Assembly: GCF_014596525.1 (NCBI RefSeq)
Contig: NZ_MSJP01000111.1
Coordinates: 62,001 to 126,000 of the forward strand
From: Streptomyces sp. CBMA291
Lineage (GTDB): Bacteria > Actinomycetota > Actinomycetes > Streptomycetales > Streptomycetaceae
Direction: 5' to 3'
Length of the DNA stretch: 64,000 bases
Positions 24,501-32,132 of this stretch are shown piece by piece (the first letter of the stretch is position 1; each line of letters opens with the position of its first letter). The position numbers and the translations under genes are program-made. The notes under the pieces are model-generated. The model made no database searches. It worked only from the letters and a program-made list of their open reading frames with translations, and had not been told where the DNA came from.

Positions 24501-25197
24501 TGTGGCGGGCGGGCTCCTGTGCAGCTCGCCTGCGGCCCCCACCGCAGCCCATCGGATGTGGTTTCCGGGTCGAGGTGCAGCCGCTGCTCGTCTGCTCGTC
24601 TTCGTCAGGCCCGCCCGGCTCGACGTCGTGGCATTGCGCACCGATGTCAGGGCCATCGGAGACCGGGGCTCGCGGCGTTCACGGGGGCACAGGGCGCGCT
24701 GGCCCCGGGCCGGGTCGCCGCCCTCTGCACCGTCGCCGCGTGGTCCGGGAGATCCGACAGTCAGCCCTGGGCGAGCCCGCTCGGTCCGGCGAGGCGGAGG
24801 CATCAAGATCCGTAAGCCCTGGCGGACCCCCGCCCTGTCGACGCGCTGTACCGAAGCTCTCCGGCAGCAATTCGAAGATCAGGGACGGGACCGGCTCGCT
24901 GCCGCCGAGAAGGCGTCTCTTTTCCCGGCAGCTCCGGACCGGCCGGAGAATCCACCTCCAGTGGCTTCCCCTCGGCGCTGTCGAGGAGCAGGGCGAGATC
25001 ATCCACGGTGCGACGCTGTGCTGGAACCGCTGCTCTGGCGATCGTGAAGTGGATGCCGTCGGCCCTCAGCCGGGCGCGCAGGCTCCTGCCGTCCTGTTCG
25101 TCCATCGGAACCCGTCAAATGTCTCGCCGTGACCGCACCGTGGAAGCTGCCGGCCAGACACGTGAACCGAGTATCTGAGAGGTGTGATCCCGTGAAG
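24501..25197. other. Island segment without a convincing gene
   Basis: About 700 bp between the 129-aa gene and the nuclease 3' end. Several overlapping open frames exist on both strands, but none keeps codon bias over its length. The best is a 100-aa minus-strand frame (24803-25105) listed separately. Mixed, interrupted coding-like stretches suggest decayed genes. Confidence 0.4.
24803..25105 (-). pseudogene. Possible gene fragment in island
   Basis: A 100-aa frame from ATG 25103-25105. Roughly the first 65 residues (M-DEQDGRSLRARLRADGIHF, then RTVDDLALLLDSAEGKPLEV) look protein-like with reasonable codon bias; the tail does not. No clear ribosome-binding site and no family recognised. Listed as a possible truncated gene only. 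Confidence 0.2.
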
Positions 25198-26787
25198 TCA
25201 GCGCCTCACGTCTACACCGTTGAGATACTCGATGCGGAGCGTGTTGATCTCATGACGGTACGTCGTGAGGAAATCTCGAAGGGTCACGAGCTTTCCCCCG
25301 TAGGTGTTGAGCTGCCAGGCCATGACGAACTCCGGGGCGTGGGATGAGTATCGGGTCGCCTCTCCGTCCTCGACCAGCCAGAGTCCGCGTTCGTCTTCTG
25401 GAGCTGGCGGCCCAGGGTGGTCGCTGATGATCTCAAACATCATGTAGCGCAGCCCGAGGCGGCGAACAAGATCCAGATCAGTCATCCAGGTCGTGCCGCC
25501 GTGCCGAGTTGCCATCCAGCTCCCCAGATCGCGGTACACCTCGTGGACGTAGTGGTGAAAGCCTGGCGCACCCCCGGTGCTGTTCGCACACAGCCTGCCC
25601 TCGGCGACGGAGCGACTGCCGTCAGGGAAGCGGGCGACGGCTTTGATGCGTGGTTCCCACAGGGTGAGTTCATCCGGCCATCCATAGATGACGGTCTGAA
25701 TCAGGTCGCAGGGGTTGTAGATCCACAGGACGACGTCGATGTCGCCTGGTTGCTCGGCAACTCGCTCCAGCCATGCCCGGGCGAGCATCTCCCACTCGGG
25801 GTTGCCGCCGAGGCTGGTCATGGCCTGATCTACAAAAGAGTGCCACCGACTGGTGATCCGGGGGTTGGCAGAGCCGATGTACTTGAATTGCCCGTCCCCG
25901 CGATCATGGCCAGCCAGCATCTGCAGCCAGTCGCGTTCCTCATATGCCCCGTTACCCAGGGCGAACGCTCCGGTGCCCCGATACCCGGTGATCTCCCAAT
26001 CGGAATTGCCTAGGAGGGTGCCCAGCACTCCCGGGTAAGCCGACTCGACCCTGACGCATCGAACGCGCGCATTGATTTCGCACAGCGCCTCGTACTCGGC
26101 CGGGTGCTCCGCACCGTACCCGTCTACTTCCGGAGAGTCCGACAGCGCGCTGCCCCACTCCACGGTGCCGACACCCAGGTACAGGCCGTAGTGCGCGATG
26201 ACGCTGTCTTTGGCGCTGATGCGTTCAAAGTCGGCAGCAAGAAGGTTGGGCGCGCCGATTTCCGCAGCGATCTGCCGTATGTGTTTCCATCCGCGGTCTC
26301 GGTCTTGGGGGCTCGCGTAGAGGTAGATGCCGTGCACCGGTGTGATGTACTGCTCAGGGGACAGTGGAAGCATCGCGACGCGCTCAGCGCTGAGCGTCCC
26401 ATCGTCATGCACCTGGAGTTCGTAACCGCGAAGATCATGGCTCCAGTCACGGGCCATGTTGCTCACTGGGACGAGTAGTTCGCGCCAGTCGGTCGACACG
26501 ATGAGGGCGCGGATGCGGTCAGGCGCGACCTGCTTGTCGCGCTGGAGAAGCTCTGCGTACTTTGCGACCTCGTGCAACGCCTCACGGGACGTGGAAGTAG
26601 CACGCTTCAACTCGATGATCACCCACAGACCGTGTCGGTCACGAGCAAGGATGTCGATCCAGCCCCTCGTACGGAGCGGCGGGTCGCTCAGCGCAAACTC
26701 GCATCGGACGAGGGTCAGTCCTGGTTCGAGAACGTCTAGCTGCTCCGCCAAGAGGTCCCGGAGCTCACGTTCGAGTAGCGCGGTCAT
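25198..26787 (-). CDS. PD-(D/E)XK (NucS/DUF91-like) nuclease-domain protein
   Basis: 529 aa from ATG 26785-26787. The N-terminal ~130 residues are a restriction-endonuclease-like fold: helical start (LLERELRDLLAEQLDVLEPG), then GWIDILARDRHGLWVIIELKRA with catalytic D45, E59 and K61, a Tyr-containing helix (HEVAKYAELLQ) and RALIVSTDW. This order matches the C-terminal nuclease core of NucS/DUF91 proteins. The remaining ~390 residues are Trp/Tyr-rich and unrecognised (HGIYLYASPQDRDRGWKHI, YGLYLGVGTVEWGSALSDS, DVVLWIYNPCDLIQTVIYGW). They may be a specificity or sensing domain. No methylase, ATPase or integrase is adjacent. A solitary nuclease in a tRNA island suggests a defence role, inferred. 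Confidence 0.8.
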   Translation of the reverse strand: MTALLERELRDLLAEQLDVLEPGLTLVRCEFALSDPPLRTRGWIDILARDRHGLWVIIELKRATSTSREALHEVAKYAELLQRDKQVAPDRIRALIVSTDWRELLVPVSNMARDWSHDLRGYELQVHDDGTLSAERVAMLPLSPEQYITPVHGIYLYASPQDRDRGWKHIRQIAAEIGAPNLLAADFERISAKDSVIAHYGLYLGVGTVEWGSALSDSPEVDGYGAEHPAEYEALCEINARVRCVRVESAYPGVLGTLLGNSDWEITGYRGTGAFALGNGAYEERDWLQMLAGHDRGDGQFKYIGSANPRITSRWHSFVDQAMTSLGGNPEWEMLARAWLERVAEQPGDIDVVLWIYNPCDLIQTVIYGWPDELTLWEPRIKAVARFPDGSRSVAEGRLCANSTGGAPGFHHYVHEVYRDLGSWMATRHGGTTWMTDLDLVRRLGLRYMMFEIISDHPGPPAPEDERGLWLVEDGEATRYSSHAPEFVMAWQLNTYGGKLVTLRDFLTTYRHEINTLRIEYLNGVDVRR

Positions 26788-27092
26788 GAACGAAGACAGT
26801 AGCGGTGCGGGCTGACACCCCAAGGTGGCGGGAGCTCACGATTCGGCCGATCCGCCGGCACGGCGGAGCCATCAGGCGCGGATGAGGTACGTTCGCGGTC
26901 GAGTCGACGACTGGTCGTTCGCGAACGTGCAGGTGTGGGTCGGCGCAGCCGAGGCATGTTGCTACTGCTCGACGATCACCTGCTGGGAGACCCCGACCAA
27001 GATCTTCTCCCAGATTTCTCCCAAACGATCACCGGAGACGCAGGAAGGGCCTGACCCGCGATGCGGATCAGGCCCTTGACCTGGTGTTTCAG
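26788..27092. other. Island right end upstream of the nuclease gene
   Basis: About 300 bp with no gene I can support. Short open frames on both strands arise partly from the tRNA. The leftward frame ending at 26962 (DRLGEIWEKILVGVSQQ region) might be the last codons of a lost gene, but it is too short to identify. The promoter of the nuclease gene should lie here. Confidence 0.35.
27045..27077 (-). terminator. Hairpin terminator downstream of tRNA-Pro
   Basis: AAGGGCCTGACCCGC (27045-27059) pairs with GCGGATCAGGCCCTT (27063-27077) with one mismatch and a 3-nt loop. It lies 18 bp beyond the tRNA 3' end on the transcribed (minus) side and is close to perfect, so it probably stops tRNA transcription. 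Being inside the island, it may have arrived with it. Confidence 0.7.
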
Positions 27093-27137
27093 CTGTCGGG
27101 GTGGCGGGATTTGAACCCACGACCTCTTCGTCCCGAA
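27093..27137. repeat. Right att-like direct repeat (3' half of tRNA-Pro)
   Basis: This is the functional counterpart of 23768-23812. It covers the tRNA from the anticodon loop through the acceptor 3' end plus 3 bp beyond, so integration would rebuild an intact tRNA. Confidence 0.8.
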
Positions 27138-27169
27138 CGAAGCGCGCTGCCAAGCTGCGCTACACCCCG
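27096..27169 (-). tRNA. tRNA-Pro (anticodon CGG)
   Basis: 74 nt, CCA not encoded. Acceptor arms CGGGGTG (27163-27169, complement) and CACCCCG (27097-27103) pair fully, with discriminator A. The D-arm region is GTAGCGCAGCTTGGCAGCGC. The anticodon stem CTTCG/CGAAG encloses loop TTCGGGA, giving anticodon CGG for CCG codons. The T-arm contains GTGGGTTCAAATCCCGC. All standard features are intact. Confidence 0.95.
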
Positions 27170-27256
27170 ATGTCGCTGATTCGTTCTTCACGTCCCGGCG
27201 ACATCGATTACTTTAGCCCACGCGCGCGCTCAGGCGAAATCCGGTTTCGGCGGGGG

Positions 27257-28195
27257 CTACGCGCGGGCCGTCAGGGTGAGGAGGGTGACCTCGGGCGGGC
27301 AGGCGAAGCGGACCGGGGTGAAGCGGCTGGCGCCGCAGCCCGCCGAGACGTGCAGGTAGGAGGTCCGGCCGTCGGCCGTGTGGGTGGAGAGGCCCTTCAC
27401 CCGGTCGGTGTCGAGGTCGCAGTTGGTGACCAGCGCCCCGTAGAAGGGGACGCACAGCTGCCCGCCGTGGGTGTGTCCGGCGAGGATCAGGTCGTACCCG
27501 TCGGCCGTGAAGGCGTCGAGCGCGCGCAGATACGGGGCGTGGACCACGGCCATCGTGAAGTCCGCCTCCGGGTCGGGGCCGCCCGCCACCCGTTCGTACC
27601 GGTCGCGCTTGATGTGCGGGTCGTCGAGCCCGGTGAAGGCGAGGTCCGCCTGCGGCAGCTTCAGCCGGCCCCGCGTGTTGGTGAGGTTCACCCAGCCGGC
27701 CGCGTCGAACGCGTCCCGGATGCCCTCCCAGGGGTTGTGGACCGCGCCGACGACCGGCTTGTTGCCGTTGAGCCCGTGCCGCCCCTGCACCTTCTCCTTG
27801 AGGTAGAGGGCGGGATTGCGCAGCCGGGGCCCGTAGTAGTCGTTGGAGCCGAAGACGTACGCCCCCGGGAACTCCATGAGCGGTCCGAGCGCGTCCAGCA
27901 GCTCCGGCACCGCCTCGGGGTCCGAGAGGTTGTCGCCCGTGTTGACCACCAGGTCCGGGCGGAGTCCCGCCAGGGAGTGGAGCCAGGCGCGCTTCTTGCG
28001 CTGGCCGCTCACCATGTGGATGTCGGAGACCTGGAGGACCCGCAGGTCGTTCATGCCGGGCGGCAGCACCGGGACCGTCACGCGGCGGAGCCGGAACGAG
28101 CGGGCCTCGAAGCCCGCCGCGTAGACGATTCCGGCGGCGGCCGTCGCCGTCAGGCCTGCCGTGATCTTCAGGGGGATGCCGTACCGTGCGCGCAT
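27257..28195 (-). CDS. Metallophosphoesterase (YkuE/YaeI-like membrane-anchored)
   Basis: 312 aa. An N-terminal hydrophobic segment (about residues 9-27, KITAGLTATAAAGIVYAAGF) is probably a membrane anchor. A calcineurin-like phosphoesterase domain follows: VLQVSDIHMVSG (metal ligands D, H), LVVNTGDNLSD, FGSNDYYGPR (variant of GNHD), VVHAPY and LAGHTHGGQL. Such enzymes hydrolyse phosphomonoesters or diesters using two metals; the substrate is not evident. ATG 28193-28195 is chosen because earlier codons lack coding character and overlap the divergent yqeY promoter. Confidence 0.9.
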   Translation of the reverse strand: MRARYGIPLKITAGLTATAAAGIVYAAGFEARSFRLRRVTVPVLPPGMNDLRVLQVSDIHMVSGQRKKRAWLHSLAGLRPDLVVNTGDNLSDPEAVPELLDALGPLMEFPGAYVFGSNDYYGPRLRNPALYLKEKVQGRHGLNGNKPVVGAVHNPWEGIRDAFDAAGWVNLTNTRGRLKLPQADLAFTGLDDPHIKRDRYERVAGGPDPEADFTMAVVHAPYLRALDAFTADGYDLILAGHTHGGQLCVPFYGALVTNCDLDTDRVKGLSTHTADGRTSYLHVSAGCGASRFTPVRFACPPEVTLLTLTARA

Positions 28196-28269
28196 TCCCC
28201 CATCGTCGCAGACCCGATGGAGGGAAACGCGCGGGCGGTACGGGTGGGGTACCTGCCACACTTGATCCC

Positions 28270-28734
28270 ATGACCACGCTCAAGGGCAAGCTCCAGGACG
28301 ACCTCAACGCCGCGATCCGGGAGCGCGACGAACTGCGCTCCTCGACTCTGCGGCTGACCATCACCGCGATCACCAAGGAGGAGGTCGCGGGCACCACCAA
28401 GCGCGAACTCTCCGACGACGAGGTGCAGAAGGTGATCGCCAAGGAGGCGAAGAAGCGCCGCGAGGCCGCGGAGGCCTTCGCCAAGGGCGGCCGCCCCGAG
28501 TCCGCCGAGCGGGAGAAGGCCGAAGGTCTGCTCCTCGACGCGTACCTGCCCCAGCAGCTCGGCGACGAGGAGCTGGACGGCATCGTCGCGGCGGCCGTCG
28601 CGGAGGCGAAGGCGGGCGGCGCCGAGGGCCCGCGTGCCATGGGCGCCGTCATGAAGATCGTGAACCCCAAGGTGGCCGGCCGCGCCGAGGGCGGCCGGGT
28701 CGCCGCCTCGGTGAAGAAGCACCTGGCGGGCTGA
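28270..28734 (+). CDS. GatB/YqeY domain protein
   Basis: A 154-aa YqeY-type protein, related to the tRNA-binding tail of the GatB amidotransferase subunit. Nearly the whole chain is the domain: LKGKLQDDLNAAIRERDELRSSTLRLTITAI, ELSDDEVQKVIAKEAKKRREAAEAF and PRAMGAVMKIVNPKVAGRAEGGRVAASVKKHL. The exact role is unknown. ATG 28270 fits the family start; the longer open frame upstream is an extension into the divergent gene. A repeat array and a strong terminator lie downstream. Confidence 0.92.
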   Translation: MTTLKGKLQDDLNAAIRERDELRSSTLRLTITAITKEEVAGTTKRELSDDEVQKVIAKEAKKRREAAEAFAKGGRPESAEREKAEGLLLDAYLPQQLGDEELDGIVAAAVAEAKAGGAEGPRAMGAVMKIVNPKVAGRAEGGRVAASVKKHLAG

Positions 28735-28761
28735 TTCCGCAGGGGGCCTCCGCAGGGCCTT

Positions 28762-28937
28762 CGTAGGGCGCCTGTCCCGTGGGGGTGATCCCGTAGGGCT
28801 TGTTCTGTAGGGGGGCACTCCGTGGGGCGTCTGCCCTGTGAGGGCCACTCCGTAGGGCTTGTCCCGCAGGGGTGGCCCCGTAGGGCGTCTGCCCTGTGAG
28901 GGTGGTCCCGTAGGGGCCTGTCCCTCAGGGTCGGCCC
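28762..28937. repeat. Six-unit imperfect tandem array, 28-30-bp units
   Basis: Units starting CGT(A/G)GGGC begin at 28762, 28792, 28821, 28851, 28879 and 28909. Units 3 and 5 are nearly identical and contain GGGCGTCTGCCCTGTGAGGG, in which GGGC and GCCC can pair as a tiny hairpin. It is non-coding and starts 28 bp after the yqeY stop. Confidence 0.85.
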
Positions 28938-28996
28938 AGTGCGGCTCTGCCCCGAGCGGCCCCGACCGCCCCTCGGCCCCCGGGAACAACGGGAAC

Positions 28997-29040
28997 AACG
29001 TGTAAGGGCGCCCCACCTCCGTGGGGCGCCCTTACACGTT
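28997..29040. terminator. Very strong bidirectional terminator
   Basis: A perfect 20-bp stem (28997-29016 with 29021-29040, starting AACGTGTAAGGGCGCCCCAC) and a 4-nt loop CTCC. It lies between the convergent yqeY and penicillin-binding-protein genes, 19 bp beyond the latter's stop. Confidence 0.92.
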
Positions 29041-29059
29041 GTCGGTCATTCCCGTGGCG

Positions 29060-31309
29060 TCAGTGGTTCCCGCCCCGGTTGCCGTCGGTGCCGTCGCCGT
29101 CGCCGAACATGCCCGGCGGGATCGTCATCCCGGGGAACGGGTTCTTCGGCTTCTTGTCGCCCGGCTTGCCGTCGCCCGGCTTGCGCGGCTTGTTGCGGTT
29201 CGGGCCCTCCTCGCCGTCCTCCGGCGTCTTCGGCTGCTGGGCGCGCGGCACGGTGACGGCGGCGAAGGACGGGGTCTGGCCGGCGTCCAGCGCGCCCGTC
29301 ATCGCGATCTTCCAGATCGGACCGGGGAGGCAGCCACCGCAGACCTTGTCGTAGTACTCGCCGCCGATGTTGATGTCGTACATCGACTGCTTCTCGCCGA
29401 TGTCGTCGCCGACCCAGACGGCGGTGGAGAGGTTCGGGGTGTAGCCGACGAACCAGGCGTCCTTGCGGTCGTTGGTCGTACCGGTCTTGCCCGCGTTGTC
29501 ACGGTCGCTGAGACCGGCCCGGGTACCCGTGCCGTCCTCGACGACGCCCTTCAGCATCTGGTTGATCGTGTCGGCGGTGCGCTCGCTCATCGCCCGGGTG
29601 CACTTGGTGTCCGGCACGTTCAGCTTCTCGCCGGTGGTCGTCTTCACCGACTCGATGGCGATCGGGGTGCAGTAGATGCCCCGGTTGGCGAAGGTCGCGT
29701 AGACGGACGCCATGTCGAGCGGGGTGCTCTCCTGTGCGCCGAGGGTGATCGAGGGGAGTTCCTTGACCTTCTTGCCCAGCTCGCGCTCGTACCCGACGTT
29801 CTTGGCCATCGTGAGCGTCTCGCAGAGGCCGGCCATCTGCTCCAGCTTGGCGAAGTACGTGTTGATGGACTTGCCGAGGGCGCTGGTCATGTCGAAGGAG
29901 CCCTCCTCCGACTTCAGCTCGTTGCCGATCTCCCAGTCGGCGTAGCCCGCGGGCTTGCCGTCGCAGCGGGTGTAGTCGCTCTCCGGGATGTTGATCTTCC
30001 ACGGGGTGTCGAAGCTCTGCGCCGGGCTCAGGCCCTTCTCCAGCGCCGCCGCGGCCGTGATCGGCTTGAACGTCGAGCCGACCTGGAAGCCGTACGTCGT
30101 GCCGCCCATCTTGCTGCCGACGGCCAGGTTCAGCGTGGTCTGGTGCTGCTTCTGGTCCAGGCCGTACGGACGGGACTGGCCCATCGAGAGGATCTTGCCG
30201 GAGCCGGGCTGGACCTGAACGACCGACGCGGCGACCGGGTCATCCTTGTTGATCTTCGCGATGGCGGCCTCGTTGGCGGCCGCCTGGGCGCGCGGGGCGA
30301 GCGTGGTCTTGACGGTGAGGCCACCGAGGTTCCACAGCTTCTGGCGTTCCTCGGCGGTCTTGCCGAAGACCGGGTCGTTGAGGATCGTCTTGCGGACGTA
30401 GTCGCAGAAGAAGCCGGAGCCGTCGACGGCGGTGATGCACCCGTTCTTCGGCGTCTTCACCTTCAGCTTCAGCGGGGTCGCCTTCGCCTCGTCCGCCTCG
30501 GCCTGGCTGATGTCCTTCACATCGGCCATCCGCTGGAGGACGATGTTGCGGCGCTTGGTCGCCTCCTGGATGTCGTTGACCGGGTCGTAACGGCTCGGCG
30601 ACTGCACGAGGCCGGCCATCATCGCCGACTCGGCCAGGGTCAGATCGGCGGCGTGCTTGGAGAAGTACCGCTGGGAGGCGGCCTCGATGCCGTACGCCTG
30701 CTGCCCGAAGAACGTGATGTTGAGGTAGTTCTCCAGGATCTTCTTCTTGCCCAGCTCCTCCTCGACCTGGATCGCGAACTTCAGCTCGCGGACCTTGCGG
30801 CCGATGGTCTGCTGGGTGGCCTGCGCGACCTTCTCCGGGTCGTCGCCCGCCTCCTCGACGAAGACGTTCTTCACATACTGCTGGGTGAGGGTGGAGGCAC
30901 CCTCCGAGACGCCGCCCGACTGTGCGTTCTTGTTGATCGCGCGCAGCACGCCCTTGAGGTCGATCGCCCCGTGCTCGTAGAAGCGCCCGTCCTCGATCGC
31001 GACGATCGCCTTCTGTACATAGGGGGAGATCTTCGCCAGCGGGACGACCGTCCGGTCCCGCGAGTACACCGTGGCGATCAGACCGCCCTCGGAGTCAAGG
31101 ATCTTGGTGCGCTGACTCAGCGGAGGTGTCTTCAGATTGGAGGGGATCTCGTCGAACCCCTCGACCGTGCCCTTCGCGGCCAGTCCGAGTGCACCGGCCG
31201 CGGGCAGGGCGATGCCCGCCAGCACGGCTCCGGAGAGCACACTGACACCGAGGAACTTGGCGGCCTGCTGGGTCCCGGTCAGACCACCGCCCGAGCGCTT
31301 CTTTGCCAT
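29060..31309 (-). CDS. Class A penicillin-binding protein (transglycosylase/transpeptidase)
   Basis: A 749-aa bifunctional peptidoglycan synthase. One N-terminal TM helix (about 20-45). GT51 glycosyltransferase (about 75-260): IEDGRFYEHGAIDLKGVLRA with the catalytic Glu, and EGASTLTQQYVKN. Transpeptidase (about 340-640): STFKPITAAAALE (SxxK), SALGKSINTYFA (SxN), and KTGTTNDRKDAWFVG (KTG). The C-terminal tail is Pro/Gly/Lys-rich. It polymerises and cross-links the cell wall on the outer membrane face. It is divergent from wblA, and a possible promoter lies at 31343-31372. Confidence 0.95.
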   Translation of the reverse strand: MAKKRSGGGLTGTQQAAKFLGVSVLSGAVLAGIALPAAGALGLAAKGTVEGFDEIPSNLKTPPLSQRTKILDSEGGLIATVYSRDRTVVPLAKISPYVQKAIVAIEDGRFYEHGAIDLKGVLRAINKNAQSGGVSEGASTLTQQYVKNVFVEEAGDDPEKVAQATQQTIGRKVRELKFAIQVEEELGKKKILENYLNITFFGQQAYGIEAASQRYFSKHAADLTLAESAMMAGLVQSPSRYDPVNDIQEATKRRNIVLQRMADVKDISQAEADEAKATPLKLKVKTPKNGCITAVDGSGFFCDYVRKTILNDPVFGKTAEERQKLWNLGGLTVKTTLAPRAQAAANEAAIAKINKDDPVAASVVQVQPGSGKILSMGQSRPYGLDQKQHQTTLNLAVGSKMGGTTYGFQVGSTFKPITAAAALEKGLSPAQSFDTPWKINIPESDYTRCDGKPAGYADWEIGNELKSEEGSFDMTSALGKSINTYFAKLEQMAGLCETLTMAKNVGYERELGKKVKELPSITLGAQESTPLDMASVYATFANRGIYCTPIAIESVKTTTGEKLNVPDTKCTRAMSERTADTINQMLKGVVEDGTGTRAGLSDRDNAGKTGTTNDRKDAWFVGYTPNLSTAVWVGDDIGEKQSMYDINIGGEYYDKVCGGCLPGPIWKIAMTGALDAGQTPSFAAVTVPRAQQPKTPEDGEEGPNRNKPRKPGDGKPGDKKPKNPFPGMTIPPGMFGDGDGTDGNRGGNH

Positions 31310-31342
31310 GGGGGCAGCCTACGTTCTCATTCGCCGGACACA

Positions 31343-31372
31343 CGTATATGCCTTGGCCTAAGCTACTCACAA
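31343..31372 (-). promoter_or_regulatory. Possible housekeeping promoter of the PBP gene
   Basis: On the minus strand TTGTGA (31367-31372) and TATACG (31343-31348) are separated by 18 bp, close to a sigma-70-type pair. The -10 lies about 33 bp before the ATG. Assigned by similarity only. Confidence 0.35.
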
Positions 31373-31724
31373 CTGTCACAGCAGTGAGGTCCCGCATCAA
31401 GACCCGGATGTGACATCGGCATGAATTCCCGCGACCCGAAGCGTGGGGGGCTCACGTCCGATTCCGGATCATGCGTCCGACGGTGTCCGAAGTGACCCCG
31501 ATGAATAAGGTCATATCCAAGTGGTATGTCCGCTATTCCACGCATGTCCTGCGGTCACTCCCCTGGGTGATCTGACGCGCACACATAGTCCGTTCGGGCC
31601 ATCCAAGATTGGGCCCGAAGGGGGTGTTGCGCTGTGCCCACCTTCCGTAACGTCCCAACTGGCAGCGGTGAATATGCCGCTGTCGCCGTGGGGGAGCCTC
31701 GATTCGGGAGAGGACGGCGCCGGT
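31373..31724. other. Long leader of wblA
   Basis: About 350 bp between the PBP promoter region and the wblA start. It is AT-richer than the neighbours and has no credible gene, although the wblA frame is open from 31521. The imperfect dyad TCACTCCCCTGGGTGA (31555-31570) is a candidate regulator site. Long regulated leaders are usual for wbl genes. Confidence 0.45.
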
Positions 31725-32069
31725 ATGGGCTGGGTAGCTGACTGGAGTGCGCAGGCGGCCTGCCGCACTACCGATCCGGATGAACTATTCGTGCAAGGTG
31801 CGGCACAGAACAGGGCGAAGGCGGTGTGTACCGGGTGCCCGGTGCGCACCGAGTGCCTCGCCGACGCCCTGGACAACCGGGTGGAGTTCGGCGTGTGGGG
31901 CGGTATGACGGAGCGCGAGCGCCGCGCCCTGTTGCGCCGCAGGCCGACGGTCACCTCGTGGCGCCGGCTCCTGGAGACCGCGCGCACCGAGTACGAGCGG
32001 GGTGCGGGTCTGCTGCCCGTGGCCATGGAGGACGACGCGACGTACGAGGCGTACGCGGCGGTGAGCTAG
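31725..32069 (+). CDS. wblA: WhiB-family regulator WblA
   Basis: 114 aa with the Wbl layout: four Cys that hold a [4Fe-4S] cluster (AACRTTDPDELF, then AVCTGCPVRTECLADAL), the turn motif VEFGVWGGMTERERR, and a basic C-terminal DNA-binding helix (RALLRRRPTVTSWRRLLETA). In Streptomyces WblA is a pleiotropic regulator that affects sporulation and represses antibiotic production. ATG 31725 has GGGAGAGGA upstream and matches the known N-terminus (M-GWV-DWSAQAACR). It is flanked by the PBP and ArsA-like genes, as I remember for S. coelicolor. Confidence 0.95.
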   Translation: MGWVADWSAQAACRTTDPDELFVQGAAQNRAKAVCTGCPVRTECLADALDNRVEFGVWGGMTERERRALLRRRPTVTSWRRLLETARTEYERGAGLLPVAMEDDATYEAYAAVS

Positions 32070-32132
32070 ACCTTCCCGGGCGCGCGAGCACCCGGTACGC
32101 ACGGGCTTCAGGGCGCCGAGGCGCCCCAGCGC

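Larger units (their letters stand above)
23768..27137. mobile_element. Small genomic island bounded by tRNA-Pro-derived direct repeats
   Basis: A 45-bp segment equal to the 3' half of the tRNA-Pro gene (anticodon loop to 3' end plus 3 bp) occurs at 27093-27137. A degenerate copy lies in the same orientation at 23768-23812 (41/45 identical by eye). This is the footprint of site-specific integration at a tRNA 3' end; pSAM2-type actinomycete elements are known to use a tRNA-Pro gene with an identity segment of this extent. Between the repeats are a conserved 129-aa protein, a PD-(D/E)XK nuclease-like gene and decayed sequence. No integrase, excisionase or replication gene is recognisable, so the element is probably an immobile remnant. 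Confidence 0.65.

Noticed and set aside
26962..27153. Integrase remnant ending near the att site
   Set aside because: The leftward frame crosses the tRNA and only ~20 residues (DRLGEIWEKILVGVSQQ region) lie outside it. That is too short to identify, and no Arg/His/Tyr catalytic motif is visible.
31521..31724. N-terminal extension of wblA
   Set aside because: The frame is open, but the ribosome-binding site at 31706-31713 and the known family N-terminus place the start at ATG 31725.
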